From positions 1 to 41,025 of IMG/VR virus record IMGVR_UViG_3300021389_000053: DNA of 41,025 nucleotides; one strand, 5' to 3'. Under the pieces are notes generated by a model. It ran no database searches, was not told where the DNA came from, and worked only from the letters and a program-made list of their open reading frames with translations. Positions 28,679 through 38,108 of the stretch are shown here, piece by piece. Every line of letters begins with the position of its first letter. Position 1 is the stretch's first letter. The DNA comes from a virus. A program made the position numbers and the translations under genes.

Positions 28679-31600
28679 ATGTCTATTGCAAGCGGATTTA
28701 GCATTCAAAGAAATGACGTTATACAAGTGCCACATAGGCAACAATACGAAGTTCATAATGCCATAGCAGGAATTTCTGTTTATGTCTTGAGATCATTACC
28801 AGATTATAAAGACAAATCTTGGGATTGGGATATTCGCATGGGTGAAGTTAGAATTCATCTGGAAAGAGGATCGGAGGCATTAGGAGTAAATGTTAATAAC
28901 ACTACTTCAACTGGTGTCGGACCAAGTGGTGTTATTCCAACAGAAGATGAAGCCTTTGCAGAAAATTTATACACAGAAGGTTCCTTGATTGCCGGTCGTG
29001 GTTCGGTTGAATATGATTCTAAATATGGAGAATTTGGTGCTATTGTATTTGATACACAGTCAGCGCCCATGTCAGGTGAAAAAATAGAAATTTCGTATAT
29101 AGAAGATGTATCTAAGTTTAAAGGCGATGGCGGATTAATGTTTCAACTTGCACATGATCTCTGTCTACATCCATATAATAGCGCTGAAATTTTTAAATCT
29201 CATTTCGGAAACCAAAAAATAATTACTTTGGGACTAGACGGAACTACTGGAAATGAATTTCAAGAGGATATTCCTTTATCAACTGTAGCCGGAGGCAACA
29301 ATAATAACATTCTGGATGTAGCCAAGGGTGGTTCTGGTGTTGTTGATACAGTTAAAATATATAAAAATCCATTGTCAATAAGATATAATGACTCTTTTAC
29401 TGGTGAGGGTCTTGAAGCTTCACAAAGAACTGTAAAATATTTGTGGAAAGTTGTAAAAGAACATAGAGAAAGCAATCTAGCACTAGATATGAGTGGCAGT
29501 ACGGCCGGAATATCTTTTTCTGAAATAACTACAACTGACAGAACTACATATGTCACATTAATGAATGATTTTCCATTAGTGGAATCTGATCTAGGTGCGG
29601 GAGAATTTAGAGTTTCTATAAACAATCAATTATTATTAAGTGATGATTGGACCGTTACTTCAGATGATGTTAATAGAAAGGCTACTTTCAAACTGAAAAG
29701 AACCGAAGCTATGACATGGGTTGCTGACCTAGCGAATGTTAATGTAAATATTTCTTATATATGGAAAAAGTCTATAGATGTTCCTTTTGGTGCATTGGTA
29801 GGTAGAGGTGGTCTGGGACCAAATCAAGTTACTGCCGATTCGGGCGCTGGTAGCGCATCACACATTGCATTCCCACACGATGATAATATTATTGATGATA
29901 CCGAAGCGGCCCCAAATAAATATTGGGCATTTAGTAGAGCGTTTCGTGGTATTAGTGCCTCCGCGATGGATCCAGCAAATCCACAAAATGCATATTTCGG
30001 TTGGCATGCTCCAGTAGCAAATGGCGACCCGCACATTGTCACATCGCAGGCAGATGCGACCAATGCTTTTGTCGGATTGGCCAATGTTTCAGTTATTCCC
30101 GCCACAAGTGTTAGACATAAAAATACTGCAAAAATTAAGGATGGCGATTTATTTAGTTTGTCTATGATGGAAAATGAAGAATACGCAAATCCGTTTAAAT
30201 TGATTTTCCCAGCTCCACTCTCTTCTACCAATGAGATTGACATAAAAAATAAACTCAGGACAATAACCGATAAATTTTTGTTAGAGTCAGATAAAGGTGT
30301 CGATTTACTATCGGATAGCAATCTTAGTTTTACTAATAGTTATCATCCCGCAAGTAATAGAAAACCACAAAAATGGCGTTTGAGATTTCAATGGGATCCT
30401 TCAACACTGTCTGTAAAAGTTAATGTTGGGACAGAATATCAATTGAGAGATGATTGTAGCATTTCTGCTATGGATGTACGAGATGGAATAAAATCTCCAA
30501 TATTTAGAGAACCCGGCGAATTATGCGATGTTTATAAAACTCCAGCTGTTGGCCGTGGAGCTAACTTATCAATCTCTCGAGCAAAATCTCAATGGTTTAA
30601 AAAACGTCAGATAGAACAAAGTATGGCAAGTACATATCCAATGACATATAAAATTACATGTACTGATCATGGTATGGCTCTTTTTGTATTCGATCAATCT
30701 TCAGTAGACCAAGATGATGATTATGCTTGGTTTGTCATACAGAGACATGTTAATCAATCTACAGGAGAACCCGAATTCTCAGACAAATCGCCAGTTCATT
30801 GTGTTTATTCGCCTTCAAAGAGACCTGTTGATGTTTCATCTTTGACACCATATTTTGCAACAAAAGATACAGAAGATTTATCAAAACCAGATGCTATCTA
30901 TAGTTCTTTGGGAAATTTGTATAAGACCGAAGCACCGACAATTTATGTTAATAGAGATGCAACTTTTTTCGATGGAATCGTTAATGCTATTGATTTTAAC
31001 GGATATGGATATGCTTCAACTACTGCGCGTGGACAGGTAACTCCCACAACATTATCATCTTCTGATATAAAAACAGATTTATTCAGAGGAATAACTGGAA
31101 ATCAGGGTTCTGCTAGTACAAATCTTTGGTCGGAAAAAGTATGGAATTTCCGAATCGCAGTAGATGCCAATGGCAACTTACCGGAATATGTCGTAGGTCA
31201 TTATGTTAAAATGGAAATCAACACCGATGGTGATGCCGCTACTATAGAAGATTGGGGTGGTAGAATTAAATTCTGGGATCCGATCGGTGGGTTGTTGACA
31301 ATTGTTTCCACAAATGATTTACATCTAACTGGTGCCGGCGAAAAATATGACTCAGTGACAGTGCCGCCAGGCGCTGAGAATATTCTTGAGGCTGGGGGTA
31401 AAGAATTGGTAATGGGATTGTCTATGTCAGGTGATGTCACTGTTGATTTCACCCCACATGCAGGAACCACATCCCCTTACACATCAATAACAGATGTGAC
31501 TAGAGAAGCAAAAGGTATGTTGTCAACTATTCCTGTTGTAGAAAAATCTGGGCCAAAATCAGCAGTTACAGATTTAGCGATAACAGGTTTTAATTCATTA

Positions 31601-33199
31601 CCTAGACGCAGAGATACTTCTATTGCATTAGACGCTTCGCCATCGCCAGGATCTGTCACTCAAGTAGCAGGGCCGCCAGCATTCATCAGAGTACCAACTA
31701 GTGCTGGTGCAAACTTGCTGGCAAACACCGCGCCAGCTGCGAGTTGGTCGGTTGGCAGTTCGGCTTCAACGATGTCTCAAAATATTGTTTGGCCATCAAA
31801 TCTGTTAGAAAGAATGTCTACATTTAAAAATTCTTCTGCATCAGGGACCGGAATTGGAAGTGCCGCCGAAAATGTAAATATGAGTAGTTTCAAGAGTGGC
31901 GACTCTGCTCTATTAGATATTTTATATACTTCACAACCAGATAATGTAGAAAAAGTATTTGAATCTATGGTGGTATCCCTTGATGATATAGAAATTAAAA
32001 GAGATACAAAGGCGTATGTTCTTACATATGATGAATGGGTATTACGAGGCGACCCATCTACTGTTCCAAGATTTTTAGAATCTATGGATGCGGCCGGAGT
32101 TACAACTCTTGGTGCAGATTTTAAAATTCCTGCCACTGGCACCACAACTGGTGATTTGCCAAACTTTAATCAATTAATTCCTGGCATGGATCCGACAGCA
32201 ACAGGCGCTGGTGTAAACAAAATCACATTTAATACAAACAATGCTTCTACTGGTAGAAAGTTTTTTAATAATTGGCAGAATTGGTTTGAGAAGGGCGTAA
32301 TTCCTACCGGATGGGTTTCAGGCGATGATTATCCAGAATGGACTTTTGCAACTTCTCATTTGGTAAAATCTCAAGATATTGATAGTCTCAAAGATAAATT
32401 GCCCGGCGATGTGATATGGACTAATACTATTGTTCGTAATGAATATATGTATGATTTCTGGAATAAGTCTCTTTTCTTTAAAATTTCTCCAAGAGCAGGC
32501 ACAACATTTTCTATTTCTATGATAAATTACCAAACTGCAAATCCTTCGCAGGGTACTTATATTATTTCTAAACCAGAAGATAGAAATTTTCCAGAAACAA
32601 ATTTAAATGAAGTTAAATCAATAAACCGATTTGTTGTGAGAGAAAAAGATGTTTTGAAACCTTGGGATTATCATGTTTCTGCAACAATGCACGAAATAGA
32701 CTCTCATGCTATAATCAACCCACAAGAACAACTTTCAATTACTCAAGGAAGAAATTTTGTATTTTCTTTCCCAACACAATTAACATCTCAGAGATTCTAC
32801 TATCCAGAAATGGAATTGGATTTGATTTGTGTATCTTCTGCTGACTTTAGTACTCAAGCCGGTTATGTGGAAATAGACAAATATACTGATTCGGATGGTA
32901 AAAATACAGATGCTAGTACGGCAGCACAAGAAGCAATGAAAAGTGCGTTTACTGATTCGACTTCAAGTGGTTCATTAGGAAATAGATTTAGTGTTAGTGA
33001 AATAGCAGCTGGTGCATATGGTGGACATACCGGGCCCGATGATAAAGTTTACATATGGAAAAAACATAAAAGAAAATATGAAGGAATGCCATCTACCCTA
33101 CCTAATGGTAATGGTATGAGAATCTTTTTGCAAGTCACTGGTGGGGCAATCCGACACAGTGACGTCGAAGAAGGCACAGCACCGCCCATGACTAGATAA
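28679..33199 (+). CDS. Large virion-type protein of unknown function, paralogue 2 of 3
   Basis: This 1506-residue protein is not a family I can name. It starts SIASGFSIQRNDVIQVPHRQ, closely matching the start of paralogue 3 (GGFSIQRNEMISIPQQ). Other shared blocks are DLCLHPY (about residue 160), the DGIKSPIFREPGEL segment (about 600), TYPMTYKITCTDHG (about 650), DDDYAWFVIQRHVN (about 678) and PVHCVYSPSKRP. Near the end come RFVVREKDVLKPWDYHVSA, IDSHAIINPQEQLSIT, FPTQLTSQRFYYP and GNGMRIFLQVTGGAIRHSDV. A roughly 600-residue segment between the middle and late blocks is unlike paralogue 3. No catalytic motif or membrane segment is seen. Own late promoter and excellent SD predict high late expression, which fits a structural or adhesin role. 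Confidence 0.78.
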   Translation: MSIASGFSIQRNDVIQVPHRQQYEVHNAIAGISVYVLRSLPDYKDKSWDWDIRMGEVRIHLERGSEALGVNVNNTTSTGVGPSGVIPTEDEAFAENLYTEGSLIAGRGSVEYDSKYGEFGAIVFDTQSAPMSGEKIEISYIEDVSKFKGDGGLMFQLAHDLCLHPYNSAEIFKSHFGNQKIITLGLDGTTGNEFQEDIPLSTVAGGNNNNILDVAKGGSGVVDTVKIYKNPLSIRYNDSFTGEGLEASQRTVKYLWKVVKEHRESNLALDMSGSTAGISFSEITTTDRTTYVTLMNDFPLVESDLGAGEFRVSINNQLLLSDDWTVTSDDVNRKATFKLKRTEAMTWVADLANVNVNISYIWKKSIDVPFGALVGRGGLGPNQVTADSGAGSASHIAFPHDDNIIDDTEAAPNKYWAFSRAFRGISASAMDPANPQNAYFGWHAPVANGDPHIVTSQADATNAFVGLANVSVIPATSVRHKNTAKIKDGDLFSLSMMENEEYANPFKLIFPAPLSSTNEIDIKNKLRTITDKFLLESDKGVDLLSDSNLSFTNSYHPASNRKPQKWRLRFQWDPSTLSVKVNVGTEYQLRDDCSISAMDVRDGIKSPIFREPGELCDVYKTPAVGRGANLSISRAKSQWFKKRQIEQSMASTYPMTYKITCTDHGMALFVFDQSSVDQDDDYAWFVIQRHVNQSTGEPEFSDKSPVHCVYSPSKRPVDVSSLTPYFATKDTEDLSKPDAIYSSLGNLYKTEAPTIYVNRDATFFDGIVNAIDFNGYGYASTTARGQVTPTTLSSSDIKTDLFRGITGNQGSASTNLWSEKVWNFRIAVDANGNLPEYVVGHYVKMEINTDGDAATIEDWGGRIKFWDPIGGLLTIVSTNDLHLTGAGEKYDSVTVPPGAENILEAGGKELVMGLSMSGDVTVDFTPHAGTTSPYTSITDVTREAKGMLSTIPVVEKSGPKSAVTDLAITGFNSLPRRRDTSIALDASPSPGSVTQVAGPPAFIRVPTSAGANLLANTAPAASWSVGSSASTMSQNIVWPSNLLERMSTFKNSSASGTGIGSAAENVNMSSFKSGDSALLDILYTSQPDNVEKVFESMVVSLDDIEIKRDTKAYVLTYDEWVLRGDPSTVPRFLESMDAAGVTTLGADFKIPATGTTTGDLPNFNQLIPGMDPTATGAGVNKITFNTNNASTGRKFFNNWQNWFEKGVIPTGWVSGDDYPEWTFATSHLVKSQDIDSLKDKLPGDVIWTNTIVRNEYMYDFWNKSLFFKISPRAGTTFSISMINYQTANPSQGTYIISKPEDRNFPETNLNEVKSINRFVVREKDVLKPWDYHVSATMHEIDSHAIINPQEQLSITQGRNFVFSFPTQLTSQRFYYPEMELDLICVSSADFSTQAGYVEIDKYTDSDGKNTDASTAAQEAMKSAFTDSTSSGSLGNRFSVSEIAAGAYGGHTGPDDKVYIWKKHKRKYEGMPSTLPNGNGMRIFLQVTGGAIRHSDVEEGTAPPMTR

Positions 33200-33215
33200 T
33201 AATCAAAGTATTTTT

Positions 33216-33223
33216 TATAAATA
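33216..33223 (+). promoter_or_regulatory. T4-type late promoter TATAAATA before paralogue 3
   Basis: An exact TATAAATA preceded by a T-run lies 27 bases before the ATG of paralogue 3. The 50-base leader, with the box and an AAGGAGA ribosome site (33238-33244), closely resembles the leader of paralogue 2, as expected if promoter and gene were duplicated together. Confidence 0.78.
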
Positions 33224-33249
33224 GAAATAAAACATTTAAGGAGACATAA

Positions 33250-36200
33250 ATGCCAACTTCATTAGAAACGAAGTATCTTTCGGGCGGTTTCTCTATCCAG
33301 AGAAACGAAATGATATCTATTCCACAGCAGAAATTTCATCAAAGATTTCAATTTACTAATAAATTTAATCAAACATTTGTACGTCTGGACAAACCAGCAC
33401 AAGGGTTGGGCCAAGATGAAACAAAACAAATTGATAGAATTCCGCCATATGAAGTACGTTCAGAAGAAAGAAAAGTAGTTTCCGGAACTATGACAACAAT
33501 TAAAAAACCATTGGCGTATATGTTTTCTCCAATTGATTTGACTAGTAAAGCTGAACTTAGTGTAGAGACTGTAGATGTAACTGGAAAAATTACAAGTATT
33601 AGTATTGCGAACGGCGGTGTTGGTTATTCTCCTTCTACCATATTCAATGTTTGTATTAGAGGTGGCGCGCCCGGCGGATCGGGTTCGGTAAATGATTTGA
33701 AACCTGCCGAAGTTCTAGCATATTCAGATGGTAACGGAAGAATATCCACAATCGACATTGTTGATGGTGGTGTGGGTTATGAAATGTCACCTTCAGGATT
33801 TCCTGCTATCTCAGCAGAACTAGATGAAACTCCTGTCGAGGGTAATTTTATTGTAACAAGATTTAATGGACCACTACAATCAACCGGAGTCGGAGCGGTA
33901 ACTTCCGCTAATATAAATGGTGCTGGAACTGTTTTGACAGGACATAGGCCTGGCGTTTGGTTCATAAAACATAATACAAACCAACCTTTGACAACTTCTG
34001 GATCGGGCGATCTGGCAGGGTTTTCGGGACAATTATACGTCAATAATCAGTCCATTGTTACTAAATTTGTTTTAATGTCATATGGTGAAGGATTCGCAGT
34101 AGATGATACAATTACCATACCACAGTCTCAGATCGGTGGACTTGCTGCTGATACCACATCGAATCAAGTTGTTTTAAGAGTTACGAATGTTGCATCACAA
34201 GCACAAGTGGAAGCAGATCATGGTTCTGCTATTTGGAGATCTGAAAGCTTTGATTTAAACATGGATGTTATATTAGAATACAATATAGACACTAGTATAG
34301 ATCTTAATACTCCTAATGGATTATTAAGAAATTTAGCATCTGACTTGTGTTTGCATCCATATGCAAATTATTATACTTCTTCATTTTCTACATTAGAACA
34401 GGGTAGTGCAGAATTAACTTTTTCTGGTAGTGGACTTACTGATTTGACAGCTGGCGCCAGTATGGACAATATTATTGCTACTCTAACAGATCCATTGACA
34501 AATTTGGCACTTGATGGAGATACCGGATTTCAAATTGAAGATGTAGGGAAAAGAATTATAGAACCATTTGGTAGTGGAACAATGGTAATCACGGATGTTG
34601 GTAATGATGATGGCGCCGGTGCAGCAGCTGATTCTACAAGAGATCATAATAGTCATCCAGCTGGTTGTGCCGTTTGTTCATTGACTCCCAATACAGGATC
34701 GGCCGATGAAAGAACGACAGAAGAAGTAAATACTTTCTCAATTCCTACTCAACTTACATATAAACCAAAATATTGGCGTTTAGCTATCAAGAAAGATAAA
34801 TGGACGGTAGGATTTAATTCTGGTGCGGCTGTTAATAATTCGAATCACGAAGGAATGAAACTCAATGAAGGTGGGTTTGAATCACAACCTTACAATCTAA
34901 TATATCCACATATAAAAGCAGAAGAAAAACTTCATGTTCCTGTTACTACTCTTGGACAACAAAATCATAGAGATGTTATGAGTTGTATTCGTAGAATTGG
35001 AGATTTATTTGTCGTAGAATCTGAAAAGGCAACAGATTTACTGTCCTCAACAGATGATATTACTCCTGCTACAACTTCTGTGCCGACAACTGTACATTTG
35101 ACACCGCCCGTCAGAGATCAACGCAAACCACAGAAATGGCGAATGAGATTTTATTACGATTCGCGGGACGAATACATATATGTTAATGTTGCAACTCCTT
35201 TGCAAATATTAGACGATGGGAATTTGACATCAGGGCAGGGACGCGATGGTATTAAACAGGCCATATTTAGACAACCCGGCGAACTAAGTGAAGTTTATTT
35301 TAATTTTTCGTCAGAAACTAATAAAGCAAAAAGTGGGTTTTTCAGAAGACAAGGTAAAACAGAGACAGGGATCGAAGGGTCGTATCCTATGGCATATAGA
35401 TTAACTTGTACCGATCATGGTACTGGATTTTTCTGTTTTGATCAAGCTTCTGTCGATCAGGATGATGATTATGCTTGGTTCGTTGTACAGAGACATGTTA
35501 ATAATGTTTCTGGCACTATTGAATCGGAAGATGGAAAAACACCTGTTCATTGTTTATATGCTCCATCTAAGAGACCAGATGAAACCAGTAACTACAATAC
35601 TGGATTTTTTGCTTCTGTTAGTAGTGATACGGATCCTGCCACTGGCGAAACGGTAATGACATCAAAAAGTTTAGATGAAATGGAGATTTATGACGTCAAT
35701 GGTAGAAAATTGAGGCCAGGAATACCCTTAGATACATCTATTATTACACATTCTGGTCCGGTTCAGGTTAGAGCAGATGCATATCAAAGTGGACAAAATT
35801 ATTTACAAAAAGGTACTACTGGATATCCACTTACAGATTCCGCAGCACTTGGTTCTGGCGGTTCTCTATCTGGTTTTACTACTGTAAATGATTTCTTTCA
35901 ATTCCCAGATGTCACCTCAACGAATTATCCAGAAAATGTTGGATGGGCAAACCACACATCCGCGACCGCATCTCCATCTGTTACGGGTAGAGATGGGTGG
36001 GCCTTACAATATCCTTCCCAAGTCACTGATACTAATTTTGTTCCTGTAGGAGATTTTGTTACGGCCGATACTGTAACAAACAGATATTTAAGTACAACTA
36101 AAGGTACGGGTGATACATCAGTATGGGGTGCTTTGGGCAATGCCGGCAACGGACTTATAAATTATGTTATGGCATGGAATCAAATGCAAGGTCCCTCAAA

Positions 36201-38037
36201 ACTTGGCGTGACACCATCAAGAGTGAGACATAGAAGTTCGACCGGAGTTGATACTTTCTTAGATGCAAATAAAGACTTCTCATTTATCAATAGAGCAGAA
36301 GAACCTGCTAGAACGAATCCAGATGGAAAACCAAGAGAATTACCTCTTTCTTCTGCTGTTGCAATTTTTAATCCAAAAACCACTGAAGCAAAAAGACTTG
36401 CAGATTCAAGAGCTCATGTTATTATTTATTATACTTCTATCACATACACACCTTCAGGCAGCGATTATATTATTAGATCCAAGCAAGATCCACTGACCGT
36501 TGGCGTTGCACTCAGCGGCAACAACCCCCTTACATTGGCCGAAAATATCGCGCAGATGTTGGACGTTGCCGCCACCGTTGGTGGACCATATTCTTTCCAA
36601 GAATCAGAATTGCAACCGGTCAGCGGTCGCGGTATTCATGGTGGTGTGACACAGGGATTGGTAGTCGAAAAAGCTCTAGTTAGTGAGAATTCGAACGACG
36701 AAGGATCGCTTTTATGTCGTATAGGTAACATTTTAGACAAAGAAACCGTATTGCCACAAGTTGGAGACGAAATTTGTTTTGCTAAAGAGAATGGTAAAAG
36801 TGGCGTCAAAGTCGGCGGAAGAGTTTCTGCCGTCATACAAACATTTCCAAAAGATGACACTATGATATACGAATATTCGTGGAAAGGTGCTGGATATAAT
36901 AATGAATATGCGAATTTCTATGGTAGAAGTGGTGTCAACTCTCACCCATTATTTGAAGTAAATAGACTTAAAGTTTTTGTTAATGGAGTTGAAGCTGATT
37001 CTGCTATTTTGGGACAAAATTATAATATTGATAATGATGGTGATATTCAGTTTGGAACTACAACTTCTAGTTTAGAATATTTTGGAGTGCCTAAATCCAT
37101 GTATGCATATAATGTGTCTGATGATACATTAAAATTTGCGTTACCAATACAAGATAATACTATTGTAAAACTGAGTTATGAAAATTATTCGGATACTGAA
37201 GAGAGGGATACTGGAAAAGGTACTTATTTGATTAAAATTCCCGAAGACAGAGATGTTCCTAATATTTGGCAAGATATACATTCTGTCTCCAAAGGTATTT
37301 ACAGGTTTTGTGTGCGCGAAAGTGATGTATTTAAACCGTGGGATTATCATGTTTCTGCTGTCGTTCCACAAATTGACAGTCCAGCGTGTATCAACCCTGT
37401 TGAACAATTGTCAATTACACAAGATAAAACTATAATATTTAATTTTCCGACTCCTTTGGCATCCCAGAGATTTATCTATAGTAATGCTGAATTAGATATT
37501 ATTTGTGTCGCAAATGCTGGTAGTTCGACTCAGGGTGGTATCATTAAAACATCAGAATCTAAATACGATTTGGATCATATGCAACACAGCGGATATAGAA
37601 ACTATACTAATGATAAGACATATCCACCTACATTAGATTCATCAACTGCCAGTACAACTCTTGCTTCAACTCAGTTTGGAGAGGATGCAAATGGGTTGAC
37701 TACCGATGCAAATGTAAGTAAGTCGGCCGGACTCAATCCAGCTGGTGAACCACTCTCATTAAACTATAGAAGAGAATACTACTGGCATAATGTATATCAA
37801 GGCGGATTGACTTTGGCAACTGGTCAAAGAACAGGGGCAACAGCTAGTCCGGTTGTTAGAGCATTTGATACTGCCGAAAATTCTACCACAAGAACTTATT
37901 TGGGTATGCATTCGACAAAACCATATGGTAATGGTATGAGAATATTTATTCAATGTCGGGGTGGTTCTATAAGGCCTCAATATTCTGATTTCACCCCAAG
38001 AGATCAAGTTGCTGTAGAAACTAATACATTTACATAA
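33250..38037 (+). CDS. Large virion-type protein of unknown function, paralogue 3 of 3
   Basis: This 1595-residue protein, the largest of the three, is of no family I can name. It has the paralogue start GGFSIQRNEMISIPQQ, then two G-x-GY beta repeats (ISIANGGVGYSPSTIFNV and IDIVDGGVGYEMSP, residues about 115-180) like those in the gp7-like protein. DLCLHPYANYY (about 365), DGIKQAIFRQPGEL, SYPMAYRLTCTDHG (about 711), DDDYAWFVVQRHVN (about 737) and PVHCLYAPSKRP follow. The end has YRFCVRESDVFKPWDYHVSA, SPACINPVEQLSIT, FPTPLASQRFIY and GNGMRIFIQCRGGSIRP. The extra length compared with paralogue 1 is N-terminal and between the shared blocks. A terminator follows the stop, so it closes the three-gene block. 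Virion localisation is inferred from promoter and context. Confidence 0.78.
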   Translation: MPTSLETKYLSGGFSIQRNEMISIPQQKFHQRFQFTNKFNQTFVRLDKPAQGLGQDETKQIDRIPPYEVRSEERKVVSGTMTTIKKPLAYMFSPIDLTSKAELSVETVDVTGKITSISIANGGVGYSPSTIFNVCIRGGAPGGSGSVNDLKPAEVLAYSDGNGRISTIDIVDGGVGYEMSPSGFPAISAELDETPVEGNFIVTRFNGPLQSTGVGAVTSANINGAGTVLTGHRPGVWFIKHNTNQPLTTSGSGDLAGFSGQLYVNNQSIVTKFVLMSYGEGFAVDDTITIPQSQIGGLAADTTSNQVVLRVTNVASQAQVEADHGSAIWRSESFDLNMDVILEYNIDTSIDLNTPNGLLRNLASDLCLHPYANYYTSSFSTLEQGSAELTFSGSGLTDLTAGASMDNIIATLTDPLTNLALDGDTGFQIEDVGKRIIEPFGSGTMVITDVGNDDGAGAAADSTRDHNSHPAGCAVCSLTPNTGSADERTTEEVNTFSIPTQLTYKPKYWRLAIKKDKWTVGFNSGAAVNNSNHEGMKLNEGGFESQPYNLIYPHIKAEEKLHVPVTTLGQQNHRDVMSCIRRIGDLFVVESEKATDLLSSTDDITPATTSVPTTVHLTPPVRDQRKPQKWRMRFYYDSRDEYIYVNVATPLQILDDGNLTSGQGRDGIKQAIFRQPGELSEVYFNFSSETNKAKSGFFRRQGKTETGIEGSYPMAYRLTCTDHGTGFFCFDQASVDQDDDYAWFVVQRHVNNVSGTIESEDGKTPVHCLYAPSKRPDETSNYNTGFFASVSSDTDPATGETVMTSKSLDEMEIYDVNGRKLRPGIPLDTSIITHSGPVQVRADAYQSGQNYLQKGTTGYPLTDSAALGSGGSLSGFTTVNDFFQFPDVTSTNYPENVGWANHTSATASPSVTGRDGWALQYPSQVTDTNFVPVGDFVTADTVTNRYLSTTKGTGDTSVWGALGNAGNGLINYVMAWNQMQGPSKLGVTPSRVRHRSSTGVDTFLDANKDFSFINRAEEPARTNPDGKPRELPLSSAVAIFNPKTTEAKRLADSRAHVIIYYTSITYTPSGSDYIIRSKQDPLTVGVALSGNNPLTLAENIAQMLDVAATVGGPYSFQESELQPVSGRGIHGGVTQGLVVEKALVSENSNDEGSLLCRIGNILDKETVLPQVGDEICFAKENGKSGVKVGGRVSAVIQTFPKDDTMIYEYSWKGAGYNNEYANFYGRSGVNSHPLFEVNRLKVFVNGVEADSAILGQNYNIDNDGDIQFGTTTSSLEYFGVPKSMYAYNVSDDTLKFALPIQDNTIVKLSYENYSDTEERDTGKGTYLIKIPEDRDVPNIWQDIHSVSKGIYRFCVRESDVFKPWDYHVSAVVPQIDSPACINPVEQLSITQDKTIIFNFPTPLASQRFIYSNAELDIICVANAGSSTQGGIIKTSESKYDLDHMQHSGYRNYTNDKTYPPTLDSSTASTTLASTQFGEDANGLTTDANVSKSAGLNPAGEPLSLNYRREYYWHNVYQGGLTLATGQRTGATASPVVRAFDTAENSTTRTYLGMHSTKPYGNGMRIFIQCRGGSIRPQYSDFTPRDQVAVETNTFT

Positions 38038-38059
38038 TTATTAGAATAACAAAATTTAA

Positions 38060-38067
38060 AATAAATA
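38060..38067 (+). promoter_or_regulatory. Possible late promoter variant AATAAATA overlapping the terminator
   Basis: AATAAATA, one base off the late consensus, sits directly before the terminator stem and 41 bases before the ATG of the repeat-rich gene. If used, its transcript would begin within the GGGG arm. Its placement is less natural than that of the perfect boxes, so it may be chance in AT-rich DNA. Confidence 0.3.
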
Positions 38068-38096
38068 AGAGGGGAACTTAGTTTCCCCTTTTTTTT
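38067..38096 (+). terminator. Rho-independent terminator after the paralogue block
   Basis: GGGGAAC (38071-38077) pairs with GTTTCCCC (38081-38088): a GC-rich stem of at least six pairs with a short loop. Eight T residues (38089-38096) follow, and the A/G-rich bases before the stem can pair with the start of the T-run. This is the only clear intrinsic terminator seen in the window. Confidence 0.88.
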
Positions 38097-38108
38097 ATAA
38101 GAGTACTA

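Noticed and set aside
38096-38103. TATAAGAG as a late promoter for the repeat gene
   Set aside because: It differs from TATAAATA in its last three bases (two mismatches) and would start transcription at the ATG, leaving no ribosome site.
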